NCBI GenBank assembly: GCA_003509065.1
Contig: DODG01000390.1
Coordinates: forward strand, 1-5,441
Direction of reading: 5' to 3'
Length of the DNA: 5,441 nucleotides
From: Acidobacteriota bacterium
GTDB lineage: Bacteria > Acidobacteriota > Vicinamibacteria > Vicinamibacterales > UBA823
Below, piece by piece: positions 1 to 5,441 of this stretch; the first letter of the stretch is position 1; each line of letters opens with the position of its first letter. Under the pieces are notes generated by a model. The model was given only the letters and a program-made list of their open reading frames with translations. It was not told the DNA's origin and did no database searches. The translations under genes and the position numbers were made by a program.

Positions 1-725
1 GTTTCAAGGTTGAGAGCTTTAATCTGTGCCCGCAGTGCGGATTCGAGTTGGCCCTGCCCAACAATAACAAGTCGCGCTTCGGGAATCTTGTCTAGAACAC
101 TTGGCATCGCATCAATCAAATAGCGATGACCCTTGTGCGGGACAAGCGCTGCAACATTTCCTACGATAAGCGCATTCTTGGGAAGGCATAATTCTTGGTG
201 TAAATCGACTGGCCTCGCGGCCTCAAGTTGTTGGATATCAATACCGTCGTGCACTAAGCATGCCCGATCAGCTGGAAATCCATCGCCGATTAGCATCTCG
301 CGAATAGCATTCGATGCACAAACGAACCCGTCGACTTGCTTGTATTTCCAGCGTGAAAAAATATTCTTCTTGAGATGAAAATCGACACGACGGGATGCCA
401 TCAAGAATGGCCTTGGTTTCGGTGCACCGAGCAAAAGTGCTAAGGCGGCTATAGCTACTGCATGTGGATCGTGCGCGTGAACAATGTCTGGTCGCAATTT
501 TCTAATAAGTCGAGACAGCTTCCAGGCTATTTTTAGATCCAGTTCATGGCGTGGAACCAGAGGTATCACGGCAACGTCCTTCTCGGCACGGTGGCGAAGT
601 TCACCTGCTGGATGTGCCACAAGCGTTGTCTGGTGTTTGCGCGCTTGCAGGCCGCGAACGGTCAACAACACTTGATTTTGTCCGCCTCGCCAACTCAGTG
701 CTGTGTCGATGTGCATTGAAAACAT
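1..725 (-). CDS. Family 4 (GT-B fold) glycosyltransferase, partial (C-terminus beyond left edge)
   Basis: This cytoplasmic or inner-membrane-associated enzyme probably transfers a sugar from a nucleotide-sugar to a growing surface glycan such as LPS core. Only the first 241 residues are present, and the frame is open to base 1. The N-terminal acceptor-side Rossmann domain shows WRGGQNQ (residues 12-18), the glycine-rich loop typical of this family. It also shows VHAHDPHA (82-89), SRRVDF (111-116) and CASNAIRE (136-143). The linker VHDGID (158-163) leads into the donor-binding domain, which opens with GNVAALVPHKG (189-199) and IVGQGQ (221-226). The family's E-x7-E donor motif would lie beyond the edge. 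The start is ATG at 725; a second in-frame ATG at 716 is an alternative, and neither has a convincing Shine-Dalgarno. The gene begins 26 bp after the preceding glycosyltransferase, so co-transcription is likely. Family is secure; the sugar and acceptor cannot be read from sequence. Confidence 0.9.
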   Translation of the reverse strand, partial: MFSMHIDTALSWRGGQNQVLLTVRGLQARKHQTTLVAHPAGELRHRAEKDVAVIPLVPRHELDLKIAWKLSRLIRKLRPDIVHAHDPHAVAIAALALLLGAPKPRPFLMASRRVDFHLKKNIFSRWKYKQVDGFVCASNAIREMLIGDGFPADRACLVHDGIDIQQLEAARPVDLHQELCLPKNALIVGNVAALVPHKGHRYLIDAMPSVLDKIPEARLVIVGQGQLESALRAQIKALNLE

Positions 726-751
726 GAGTTGTTTTCAGCAGGAACCGAGCC

Positions 752-1519
752 TTAATTGTCGTTTCCCGATGCTCGTTTGTGTTGAAATTCCCAGAGTTTG
801 ATGAATTTCAAGAGTACGTAGTAAGTGTTCATTGCTGATACGATGAAGCCAGGAATCCCGTCACGAATGCCTCCACGAACAAGATAGTTTCTGATGAATG
901 CGAACGGAGGGTGGACAACCATTTTCCACAGGGAACCGCGTTGGCCTTGCGAGGACATTTCTTCTGCAGCAAGTGTGGTGTAGCGGTCCATTGTCATAAA
1001 GTGGTGAGAGAGGTCGCGGTAGGCGAGGTGGTGTATTTCATTTCGAAGAGTTCCGGTAGTTCCCTGAACTTGCACTGATTCATGTACCCGACGTTCGTTC
1101 CAACTTGCCAAACGACGAGTGTATAGTCTGAGTTGATAGTCGGGATACCAGTCGGTACTTCTTATCCATCGACCTAGATGAAACGCAACCCGGGGGATCC
1201 GGTAACCTTGCTTGACAGGCTCCGTTTTTAAAAGCTCTTGAATTTCTTCGGCAAGTTCTGGGGGAATCCGTTCATCCGCATCTAGCGATAGGATCCAATC
1301 ATGGGATGCGAGCGAGGCGGCATAGTTCTTTTGAACACCATAGCCTTCCCAGTTTCTTGTTAAGACATGTTTCGTAAATCGCTCTGCGATTCTTGTAGTT
1401 TCATCAGAGCTACCCGAGTCGACAACAATTAGTTCGTCTGCCCAGGTTACCGAGTCCAGAGCAGCTTCGATGTTCGCAGCTTCGTCCTGAGTGATGACAA
1501 TGACTGATAGCTTCGGCAC
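752..1519 (-). CDS. Family 2 glycosyltransferase, WaaE/beta-1,4-glucosyltransferase-like
   Basis: This GT-A fold enzyme resembles the LPS core glucosyltransferase group (WaaE/KdtX type). Those enzymes add a sugar to inner-core heptose on the cytoplasmic face of the inner membrane. The N-terminus has the nucleotide-binding strand LSVIVIT followed by a QDEAANIEAALDS helix. VVDSGSSDET (residues 32-41) and the DxD metal site in SLDADERI (D80, D82) follow. The subfamily signature WYPDYQLRL is at 124-132, with a conserved VHE at 145-147. The last 55 residues are basic and aromatic and may associate with the membrane. At 255 residues the length is normal for the group. The start is GTG at 1519; an in-frame TGA lies five codons upstream with no ATG, GTG or TTG between, so this start is forced, although no strong ribosome binding site precedes it. 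It is followed 26 bp later by a second glycosyltransferase. The precise acceptor is unknown. Confidence 0.92.
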   Translation of the reverse strand: MPKLSVIVITQDEAANIEAALDSVTWADELIVVDSGSSDETTRIAERFTKHVLTRNWEGYGVQKNYAASLASHDWILSLDADERIPPELAEEIQELLKTEPVKQGYRIPRVAFHLGRWIRSTDWYPDYQLRLYTRRLASWNERRVHESVQVQGTTGTLRNEIHHLAYRDLSHHFMTMDRYTTLAAEEMSSQGQRGSLWKMVVHPPFAFIRNYLVRGGIRDGIPGFIVSAMNTYYVLLKFIKLWEFQHKRASGNDN

Positions 1520-1547
1520 CGGCAGAGTGTAGCATCAACCTAAGCTG

Positions 1548-1576
1548 CATCGATTGCCTAATAAGTGAAATCGATG
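1548..1576. repeat. Perfect 8-bp inverted repeat after the TolC-family gene
   Basis: CATCGATT (1548-1555) is repeated as AATCGATG (1569-1576) with a 13-base loop. It sits in the 118-bp gap between the TolC-family stop codon and the glycosyltransferase start. On the minus-strand transcript it would form a modest AU-rich stem. No U-run follows, so it does not qualify as an intrinsic terminator. It could be a protein site or a weak RNA stem that separates expression of the two genes. Confidence 0.45.
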
Positions 1577-1637
1577 TCTCGGTTGAGCTCTCCTAGAAAG
1601 AAGTAGGGGTATTAATACTGTTGGCTCAAGTTTCATG

Positions 1638-3383
1638 CTAGAAGAAGTTGCCACCACCAGTCTGAGTCGAAATACCCGTTGTTGTCTGTCCATTACCCGT
1701 CGAGGCGGTAGAACCGGTCCCGCCTGCACCTGTTAGCGTGAAACTCCCTCCCCCACCGGTTAACGAAGCCTCTTGCACCGCATCAAAATCTACGATTGCT
1801 CGATTGTAATCCAAGATAGCACCCAGTTCGTTGTTGCGTGCCTGCGCTAGGTCGCGTTGAGCCTGGAATACCAGAAAGCTTGTTGACATGCCGACGGCAA
1901 ACTTTTTCTGTTCCGCTTCCAACCGTTGTTCAGCGAGTTGACGTGCGGACCCCGTTGCGTCGACTCGTTTCAGGTTGGTATTCACTTCCCGACCAACTCG
2001 TCTGACCTCGCCTGCCACTTGTAGTTCAGTGCTCTTGATTTGAGTTTCCGTTTGTCTCCGTTGCAATCTGGAACGCACAAGGTTCACATCAGCCGTGCTG
2101 GTGCCGATCGGGTAACCCACTGTAAAACCGAAAGTCCATGTTGGAAAATCACTGGTGAACACGTCTCCTAGGACTGATCCGTAACCTTTCGTCACACTGT
2201 TTATTACGTTTCCACCAAAAAATGAATCCCTGGTCAGTTTCGTTCCACCGACACCCTGCGCAGAGTAGTTCATTTGGAAATTAACATCAGGGAGCGTCTG
2301 ATTTTTGTAGTAGCGGATGTTTACGTCGACATTCTCAAGATTTTTACGAACCCGAGATAAATCTGTGCGTTTCGATAACGCGTTGCGCACAGCAGCGTCG
2401 ATATCGATTTCTCGCGTTTGTAACAGAGGTGTATCAGTCGGTTCCAGATTGATCTCCCAGAAGTTAGGTGTTACCGGATCCATGATTAACGCTCGAAGAC
2501 CATCCTCCGCTTCTTCGATGTTTGATTCCGCTACGATCACGGTTTCTTCGTTCCGTGCCACTTCGGCCTGTGCTTCGACGATGTCGATGGGTGCCATAGT
2601 TCCGACTTCGACTCTGACCTGGTTGTTACGGAGAGACTCTTTAGCTAATTCGAGCGATTGTTGTTGCACCGCAAGTGAGGCAATGGCGTAGGAGAGTTGC
2701 CAGTAGGCATTCTTAACTTGTCGAACTGTTGAAACGATTGTCTCTCGTAGTTGCACGTCTGAAATTTCACGATTCTTTGTGCTAATCAAAAGTTGCTGCC
2801 GTGCGTTATCAATCTTAAAATTGCGCAACAGTGGCTGCGAATAATTGAAGTTAACCGTCGATCGAACTGAAGGATTAAAACTCGTAAAAAAGTTTGACGT
2901 GGATTGCGTCGAGCTGTTCCAACTGACGTTGTAGTTACCGCCCCATTTCGTGAGTTGACTGATGCCGATGTCATTCGAAAACGCAGTCGTGTAGGTGCTT
3001 ATCGCTCCACCATCCAGCTGAGTTGATGACGGTCTTTGTTGGTCGTTGTTCTGAAATGTCGTGCTTAACGTGGGTGTCCATGCTGCCCGGACGGTGGCAA
3101 TTGATAGGTCTTGCAGCTGTGGATTGAGTCTTTCGACCTGAATCGTCAGATTCTGTTCCAGAGCCATTTCAACTGCGTCATTCATTGATAGTCGACGAGT
3201 AATACCCTGTTCTGCTTGGGTATGGATCTCGTGTGGCAGCACGATGCCTGCAGATCTCGACAAAGAGGCGCCGGACGGCTGATTAATTTCAGACATGGAT
3301 TGTCCGAAAACCGGAGTTGCAATAATAAAAGTTGCCACTACGGTAAATAAGTATCTACGGGCATTTGTAGCTTCCAGAGACAT
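1638..3383 (-). CDS. TolC-family outer membrane efflux protein
   Basis: This is predicted to be a trimeric outer membrane channel with a periplasmic alpha-barrel, acting as the exit duct of a tripartite efflux pump or type I secretion system. I place the start at ATG 3383 because a GGAG lies 9 bases upstream; a TTG 20 codons earlier is in frame but less likely. The resulting 581-residue protein begins with a signal peptide: basic NARR, hydrophobic YLFTVVATFIIA, and cleavage near PVFGQ at about residues 24-28. The two internal outer-membrane-efflux repeats can be seen. Repeat one starts near LSMNDAVEMALEQN (65-78) and carries VGTMAPIDIVEAQ (260-272). Repeat two carries VGMSTSFLVFQAQRDLAQAR (497-516). 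The tail from about 542 to 581 is rich in Gly, Thr and Ser and ends in NFF. No periplasmic adaptor or pump gene is adjacent, so the partner is unknown. The protein is somewhat longer than E. coli TolC. Confidence 0.93.
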   Translation of the reverse strand: MSLEATNARRYLFTVVATFIIATPVFGQSMSEINQPSGASLSRSAGIVLPHEIHTQAEQGITRRLSMNDAVEMALEQNLTIQVERLNPQLQDLSIATVRAAWTPTLSTTFQNNDQQRPSSTQLDGGAISTYTTAFSNDIGISQLTKWGGNYNVSWNSSTQSTSNFFTSFNPSVRSTVNFNYSQPLLRNFKIDNARQQLLISTKNREISDVQLRETIVSTVRQVKNAYWQLSYAIASLAVQQQSLELAKESLRNNQVRVEVGTMAPIDIVEAQAEVARNEETVIVAESNIEEAEDGLRALIMDPVTPNFWEINLEPTDTPLLQTREIDIDAAVRNALSKRTDLSRVRKNLENVDVNIRYYKNQTLPDVNFQMNYSAQGVGGTKLTRDSFFGGNVINSVTKGYGSVLGDVFTSDFPTWTFGFTVGYPIGTSTADVNLVRSRLQRRQTETQIKSTELQVAGEVRRVGREVNTNLKRVDATGSARQLAEQRLEAEQKKFAVGMSTSFLVFQAQRDLAQARNNELGAILDYNRAIVDFDAVQEASLTGGGGSFTLTGAGGTGSTASTGNGQTTTGISTQTGGGNFF

Positions 3384-3392
3384 AACAGATTT

Positions 3393-3396
3393 CTCC
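3393..3396 (-). promoter_or_regulatory. Ribosome binding site of the TolC-family gene
   Basis: GGAG on the minus strand lies 9 bases before ATG 3383. It decides between this start and the upstream in-frame TTG at 3443. Starting here puts a short basic stretch directly before the hydrophobic core, as expected of a signal peptide. Confidence 0.7.
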
Positions 3397-3482
3397 AAAT
3401 GTGATTGAGACAGAGGCGTCGGACAAGTGTCTTGGGATAACAATTAAGATCCAGACCACAGCACTACATATACATTGAATGC

Positions 3483-3494
3483 TAGGGTTCCCTA
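3483..3494. repeat. Short palindrome TAGGG-TT-CCCTA, possible operator
   Basis: Five-base arms TAGGG and CCCTA surround a two-base centre and abut the TATATATA stretch. The loop is too small for an RNA hairpin, so if it functions at all it would be as a DNA-binding site overlapping the presumed divergent promoters. The arms are short enough for chance. Confidence 0.3.
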
Positions 3495-3577
3495 TATATA
3501 GACGAAACAATCCACGTTCACGTTTCAAGCAATTGTATACTGACGGCGGTGGGGCCCATTAAAGGGATGAGGTTAGG

Positions 3578-3596
3578 CTAAACTGTTTAGAACTAA
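3578..3596. repeat. Overlapping palindromes upstream of pyrE, possible operator
   Basis: CTAAAC-T-GTTTAG (3578-3590) is a perfect 6-bp inverted repeat with a one-base centre. Its right arm is shared with a second palindrome, TTAG-AA-CTAA (3587-3596). Together they give three half-sites of CTAA type within 19 bp, ending 39 bases before the pyrE start. The centres are too tight for RNA stems, which points to a DNA site for a dimeric regulator rather than an attenuator. No regulator can be named. Confidence 0.35.
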
Positions 3597-3635
3597 TTGC
3601 TGAGAGGCCTTCCGCCATAGGACAAACGAGACGTT

Positions 3636-4217
3636 ATGGATCAAGATACAATTTTAGCCCTATTTCGGCGTTCTGGGGCGCTTCTTGAAGGCCATTTCCA
3701 GCTTTCATCGGGATTGCACAGCCCGGGGTATCTGCAGTGTGCACTCGTTTTGCAACATCCTCATGAGGCGTCTTTATTAGGTGCAGAAATTGCGGCTAGA
3801 GTCTCACACTTGAAACCAGAAATCGTGGTGTCTCCAGCGCTTGGTGGAGTCGTGATAGGTCAGGAGGTGGCTCGAGGACTGAATACTCCAGCGGTCTTTG
3901 TTGAGCGACGAGATGGCACGATGGTTCTTCGGAGAGGATTTAAACTGCAGCGCGGCGAACGTGTGCTCGTAGTTGAGGACGTGGTTACAACAGGTCGGTC
4001 AACACGTGAAACCATCGAGGTCGTGCGTGGTGCAGGCGCTCAGGTAGTTGGTGTAGGTGCAATTGTTAATCGCGGAGGCCCCGCAGTCTCGTTGGACGTC
4101 GACCTGCAAACCTTAGTGAGCCTGTCGTTGCCAACTTACAAACCGCAGGATTGTCCATTGTGTTCAAACAATGAGCCGCTTGTTCAGCCAGGGTCACGAC
4201 TAAAAGGTAGTGAATAG
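3636..4217 (+). CDS. pyrE: Orotate phosphoribosyltransferase, Thermus-type clade
   Basis: PyrE joins orotate to PRPP to give orotidine 5'-monophosphate, the penultimate step of UMP synthesis, in the cytosol. The 193-residue protein opens with GHFQLSSGLHS (19-29), typical of this enzyme. The type I phosphoribosyltransferase PRPP site VLVVEDVVTTGRST (110-123) carries the acidic pair E114-D115. The flexible-loop region reads ERRDGTMVLRRGF (90-102), as in the Thermus-type clade, rather than the lysine-rich loop of E. coli PyrE. The C-terminus has the clade's extra segment with CPLC (173-176) and PGSR (186-189), whose cysteine pair might hold a metal or be structural. The start ATG has only AGGA 13 bases upstream and GAG 5 bases upstream, but the protein begins in register with the family. 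The gene is divergent from the TolC-family gene and lies 80 bp before truA, so a shared transcript with truA is plausible. No other pyrimidine gene is nearby. Confidence 0.95.
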   Translation: MDQDTILALFRRSGALLEGHFQLSSGLHSPGYLQCALVLQHPHEASLLGAEIAARVSHLKPEIVVSPALGGVVIGQEVARGLNTPAVFVERRDGTMVLRRGFKLQRGERVLVVEDVVTTGRSTRETIEVVRGAGAQVVGVGAIVNRGGPAVSLDVDLQTLVSLSLPTYKPQDCPLCSNNEPLVQPGSRLKGSE

Positions 4218-4284
4218 ACCGAGATGAGGCGCTTGGTGGGTTTCGCATAAGTGGCTCGTCACTGAAATGGTGCGGAAACGTTCT

Positions 4285-4288
4285 GGGA
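4285..4288 (+). promoter_or_regulatory. Ribosome binding site choosing the truA start
   Basis: GGGA lies 9 bases before ATG 4298. Two other in-frame starts, TTG 4292 and GTG 4295, would be only 3 and 6 bases away, so the ATG is preferred. Confidence 0.6.
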
Positions 4289-4297
4289 ATCTTGGTG

Positions 4298-5077
4298 ATG
4301 TTCAGAACTATCAAATTAATTGTAGCCTATGATGGCGCGTCGTACGTGGGATGGCAACGACAGGAAAATGGTAAATCTATTCAGGCTTACGTTGAGGAAG
4401 CAATCGAACGTATTGAGGGTCGGCACGTGGGTATCACTAGTGCCGGTCGCACAGATGCCGGCGTTCATGCGATAGGCCAGGTTGCTAGTGTTCAAATGCA
4501 CAGCGAGATCGGCACAGCGGCACTTGTTAGAGCTTTGAATGCGAGCCTGCCACGGGATATTCGGATCTTACAAGCTCAGGAAGCCACCTCTGATTTCAAT
4601 GCACGTCGAACTGTAAAGTCTAAACATTATCAATACCGGATTATTGTTGGCGACAGCATTAGCCCATTCGAGTACCGGTATGCATGGCATATGACACAGA
4701 ATCTTGATTGTTCAGCTATGCTTGCGGCTGGCGCTTTGCTTGAAGGCGAGCACGACTTCGCAGCCTTTCAAGCAGCTCACAGTTCTGTCAAGACCACCCT
4801 GCGTCGCATTCTTCGCCTTGAGATTAGCCGATGTTCTTTAGGTGATCGCACGATCGACCCTTTTCCAGTAGTAGATGGTTCGCTCGTTACGATCGATATT
4901 GAAGGAAATGGATTTCTTCGGCATATGGTTCGAATCATCGTTGGGACACTCGTTGATATCGGCACAGGCCGACGACCGCCAGAGAGTATTAAGCACATAA
5001 TCCAAAACCGTGATCGCAGCGAAGCCGGACCCACCGCGCCAGCCCGTGGTTTATTTTTGGTAAGAGTGAACTACTAA
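4298..5077 (+). CDS. truA: tRNA pseudouridine(38-40) synthase TruA
   Basis: TruA converts uridines 38, 39 and 40 of the tRNA anticodon arm to pseudouridine, without cofactor, in the cytosol. The 259-residue protein is close to the usual bacterial length (about 250-270). The N-terminus KLIVAYDGASYVGWQRQ (6-22) is the family opening. The catalytic aspartate is D53 in GRTDAGVHA (50-58). The active-site segment DFNAR (99-103) and the tyrosine-bearing KHYQYRI (109-115) follow. The second half has EHDFAAFQ (151-158) and GNGFLRHMVRIIVGTL (203-218). It closes with PARGLFLVRVNY, so the protein is complete. Family enzymes act as homodimers. The start is ATG 4298, supported by a GGGA at good spacing. 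It follows pyrE after 80 bp in which I see no terminator, and precedes uppS by 118 bp that contain a likely new promoter. Confidence 0.96.
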   Translation: MFRTIKLIVAYDGASYVGWQRQENGKSIQAYVEEAIERIEGRHVGITSAGRTDAGVHAIGQVASVQMHSEIGTAALVRALNASLPRDIRILQAQEATSDFNARRTVKSKHYQYRIIVGDSISPFEYRYAWHMTQNLDCSAMLAAGALLEGEHDFAAFQAAHSSVKTTLRRILRLEISRCSLGDRTIDPFPVVDGSLVTIDIEGNGFLRHMVRIIVGTLVDIGTGRRPPESIKHIIQNRDRSEAGPTAPARGLFLVRVNY

Positions 5078-5102
5078 CTCATGACATAAATTCTTGGCCA
5101 GC

Positions 5103-5131
5103 TTGAACCCCCACCTAACACCTTGTATCAT
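5103..5131 (+). promoter_or_regulatory. Predicted sigma-70 promoter for uppS
   Basis: TTGAAC (5103-5108, four of six consensus bases) and TATCAT (5126-5131, five of six) are separated by exactly 17 bases. A transcript would begin near 5138 and leave a leader of about 58 bases before the uppS ATG. This is the best hexamer pair I found in any gap of the window. It is a pattern match only. Confidence 0.5.
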
Positions 5132-5145
5132 CAAGGTTTGTTAGG
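5114..5145 (+). repeat. Inverted repeat centred on the predicted uppS -10 box
   Basis: CCTAAC-A-CCTTG (5114-5125) faces CAAGG-TTT-GTTAGG (5132-5145). This gives 11 paired bases plus one A-T pair and two unpaired T. The six-base loop is TATCAT, the proposed -10 hexamer. As RNA made by readthrough from truA it would be a fairly stable hairpin. No U-run follows on either strand, so I do not call it an intrinsic terminator. As DNA it could be an operator. Confidence 0.65.
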
Positions 5146-5176
5146 ATTCGTTGTGCGTAGATCGTCTTTTCAAGGT

Positions 5177-5182
5177 AGGAGG
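5177..5182 (+). promoter_or_regulatory. Strong Shine-Dalgarno before uppS, with long spacing
   Basis: AGGAGG is a full match to the consensus, but 13 bases separate it from ATG 5196, more than usual. The only closer in-frame start is TTG 5184, just one base after the motif and therefore too near. The ATG remains the better choice. Confidence 0.65.
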
Positions 5183-5195
5183 ATTGCGCCGCGTT

Positions 5196-5441
5196 ATGTC
5201 ACTTGAAGATGTTCTTAAGTGGGTTGAACCTGAATCGATAGAAGCATCTTTGGCGAGGCAAATTGACTTTGATCGGCTTCCCACACATGTCGCAATGATC
5301 ATGGATGGGAACGGTCGCTGGGCCGCGCAACGAGGACTGCCACGGGTGCAAGGTCACAGTGCGGGTATTGACTCAGTGCGTGATGTTGTGGAGTCATCTG
5401 CCAGACTTGGAATCCCAGTGGTCACCTTGTACGCGTTTTCG
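5196..5441 (+). CDS. uppS: Isoprenyl transferase / undecaprenyl diphosphate synthase, partial (C-terminus beyond right edge)
   Basis: UppS condenses isopentenyl diphosphate in cis onto farnesyl diphosphate to make undecaprenyl diphosphate. That is the lipid carrier for peptidoglycan and for surface polysaccharides assembled in the inner membrane. The first 82 residues are present and the frame is open to the last base. [13 protein letters not shown] (31-43) contains the catalytic aspartate D37 and the diphosphate-binding [16 protein letters not shown] (47-57) and [12 protein letters not shown] (71-82) are also diagnostic. The DGNGRW motif lies about 11 residues further in than in E. coli UppS, so there is a short N-terminal extension rich in acidic residues. 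The start is ATG 5196, preceded by AGGAGG at long spacing. The gene lies 118 bp after truA and probably has its own promoter. Some members of the family make other chain lengths, and the determining residues are outside the window. Confidence 0.95.
   Translation, partial: MSLEDVLKWVEPESIEASLARQIDFDRLPTHVAMIMDGNGRWAAQRGLPRVQGHSAGIDSVRDVVESSARLGIPVVTLYAFS

Larger units (their letters stand above)
3384..3635. promoter_or_regulatory. Divergent intergenic region between the TolC-family gene and pyrE
   Basis: No gene is visible in these 252 bases, which must hold the promoters for both directions. The AT-rich core is TATATATA at 3493-3500. On the plus strand, TTGAAT (3475-3480) and TATAGA (3497-3502) are 16 bases apart and could serve pyrE with a leader of roughly 125 bases. 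TATACT (3536-3541) is a good -10 box but lacks a matching -35. On the minus strand, GTGAAC (complement of 3516-3521) and TATATA (3493-3498) are 17 bases apart and could serve the efflux gene. All assignments are weak hexamer matches; the region as a whole is a safer call than any one promoter. Confidence 0.5.

Noticed and set aside
133..675. Two plus-strand open frames of 81 and 63 codons
   Set aside because: They lie antisense within the GT4 gene, whose motifs are clear on the minus strand. Their translations show no family resemblance and no ribosome binding site supports them.
1609..1618. Perfect 10-bp palindrome GTATTAATAC just after the TolC-family stop codon
   Set aside because: It is AT-rich, has no loop, and is short enough to occur by chance; nothing nearby gives it a role.
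1535..1729. Minus-strand open frame of 64 codons overlapping the 3' end of the TolC-family gene
   Set aside because: It is mostly an alternative reading of the Gly/Thr-rich tail, with no motif. The real frame continues to the stop at 1638.
2317..2691. Plus-strand open frame of 124 codons
   Set aside because: It is antisense to the central part of the TolC-family gene and has a Ser/Arg-rich translation typical of a shadow frame.
3384..3443. Twenty-codon N-terminal extension of the TolC-family protein from TTG 3443
   Set aside because: It would bury the signal peptide behind a polar stretch, and the internal ATG 3383 has a well-spaced GGAG.
4224..4250. Eight-codon open frame in the pyrE-truA gap as a leader peptide
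   Set aside because: No ribosome binding site, no run of regulatory codons, and no attenuator stems around it.
4777..5034. Minus-strand open frame of 85 codons
   Set aside because: It lies wholly inside truA, which is intact with its catalytic motifs; the Arg/Ser-rich translation is an antisense artefact.
5114..5145. Intrinsic terminator after truA
   Set aside because: The hairpin is good, but the bases after it (ATTCGTTGTGCG) contain no U-run, and the reverse strand has none either.

Overview
The window looks like a chromosomal stretch of a Gram-negative bacterium with a base composition that looks roughly balanced (not counted). The Gram-negative reading rests on a TolC-type outer membrane efflux protein with a signal peptide and a WaaE-like glycosyltransferase of the kind that builds lipopolysaccharide core. 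The PyrE belongs to the Thermus-type clade with a C-terminal CPLC motif. That clade and the protein flavours would fit Acidobacteriota or a neighbouring phylum, but this placement is inference and is not proven by anything in the window.

Layout. The left 3.4 kb is read on the minus strand, in the order TolC-family protein (1638-3383), then a family 2 glycosyltransferase (752-1519), then a family 4 glycosyltransferase whose C-terminal half runs off the left edge (1-725). The two glycosyltransferases are 26 bp apart and look co-transcribed. The efflux gene is separated from them by 118 bp that hold a perfect 8-bp inverted repeat. The right 1.8 kb is read on the plus strand: pyrE (3636-4217), truA (4298-5077) and the first 82 codons of uppS (5196 to the edge). 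The two blocks diverge from a 252-bp intergenic region (3384-3635) with an AT-rich core and several short palindromes.

How the genes relate. The minus-strand block concerns the cell envelope: an outer membrane channel and two sugar transferases probably acting on LPS or a related surface glycan. The plus-strand block is housekeeping: UMP synthesis, tRNA pseudouridylation, and undecaprenyl diphosphate synthesis. The last supplies the lipid carrier on which peptidoglycan and O-antigen sugars are assembled.

All six protein genes belong to well-known families, and I see no mobile element, CRISPR array, RNA gene or evident new system. The most interesting non-coding signal is an imperfect 12-bp-arm inverted repeat just before uppS. 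Its loop coincides with the -10 box of a plausible sigma-70 promoter. The palindromes upstream of pyrE come second.
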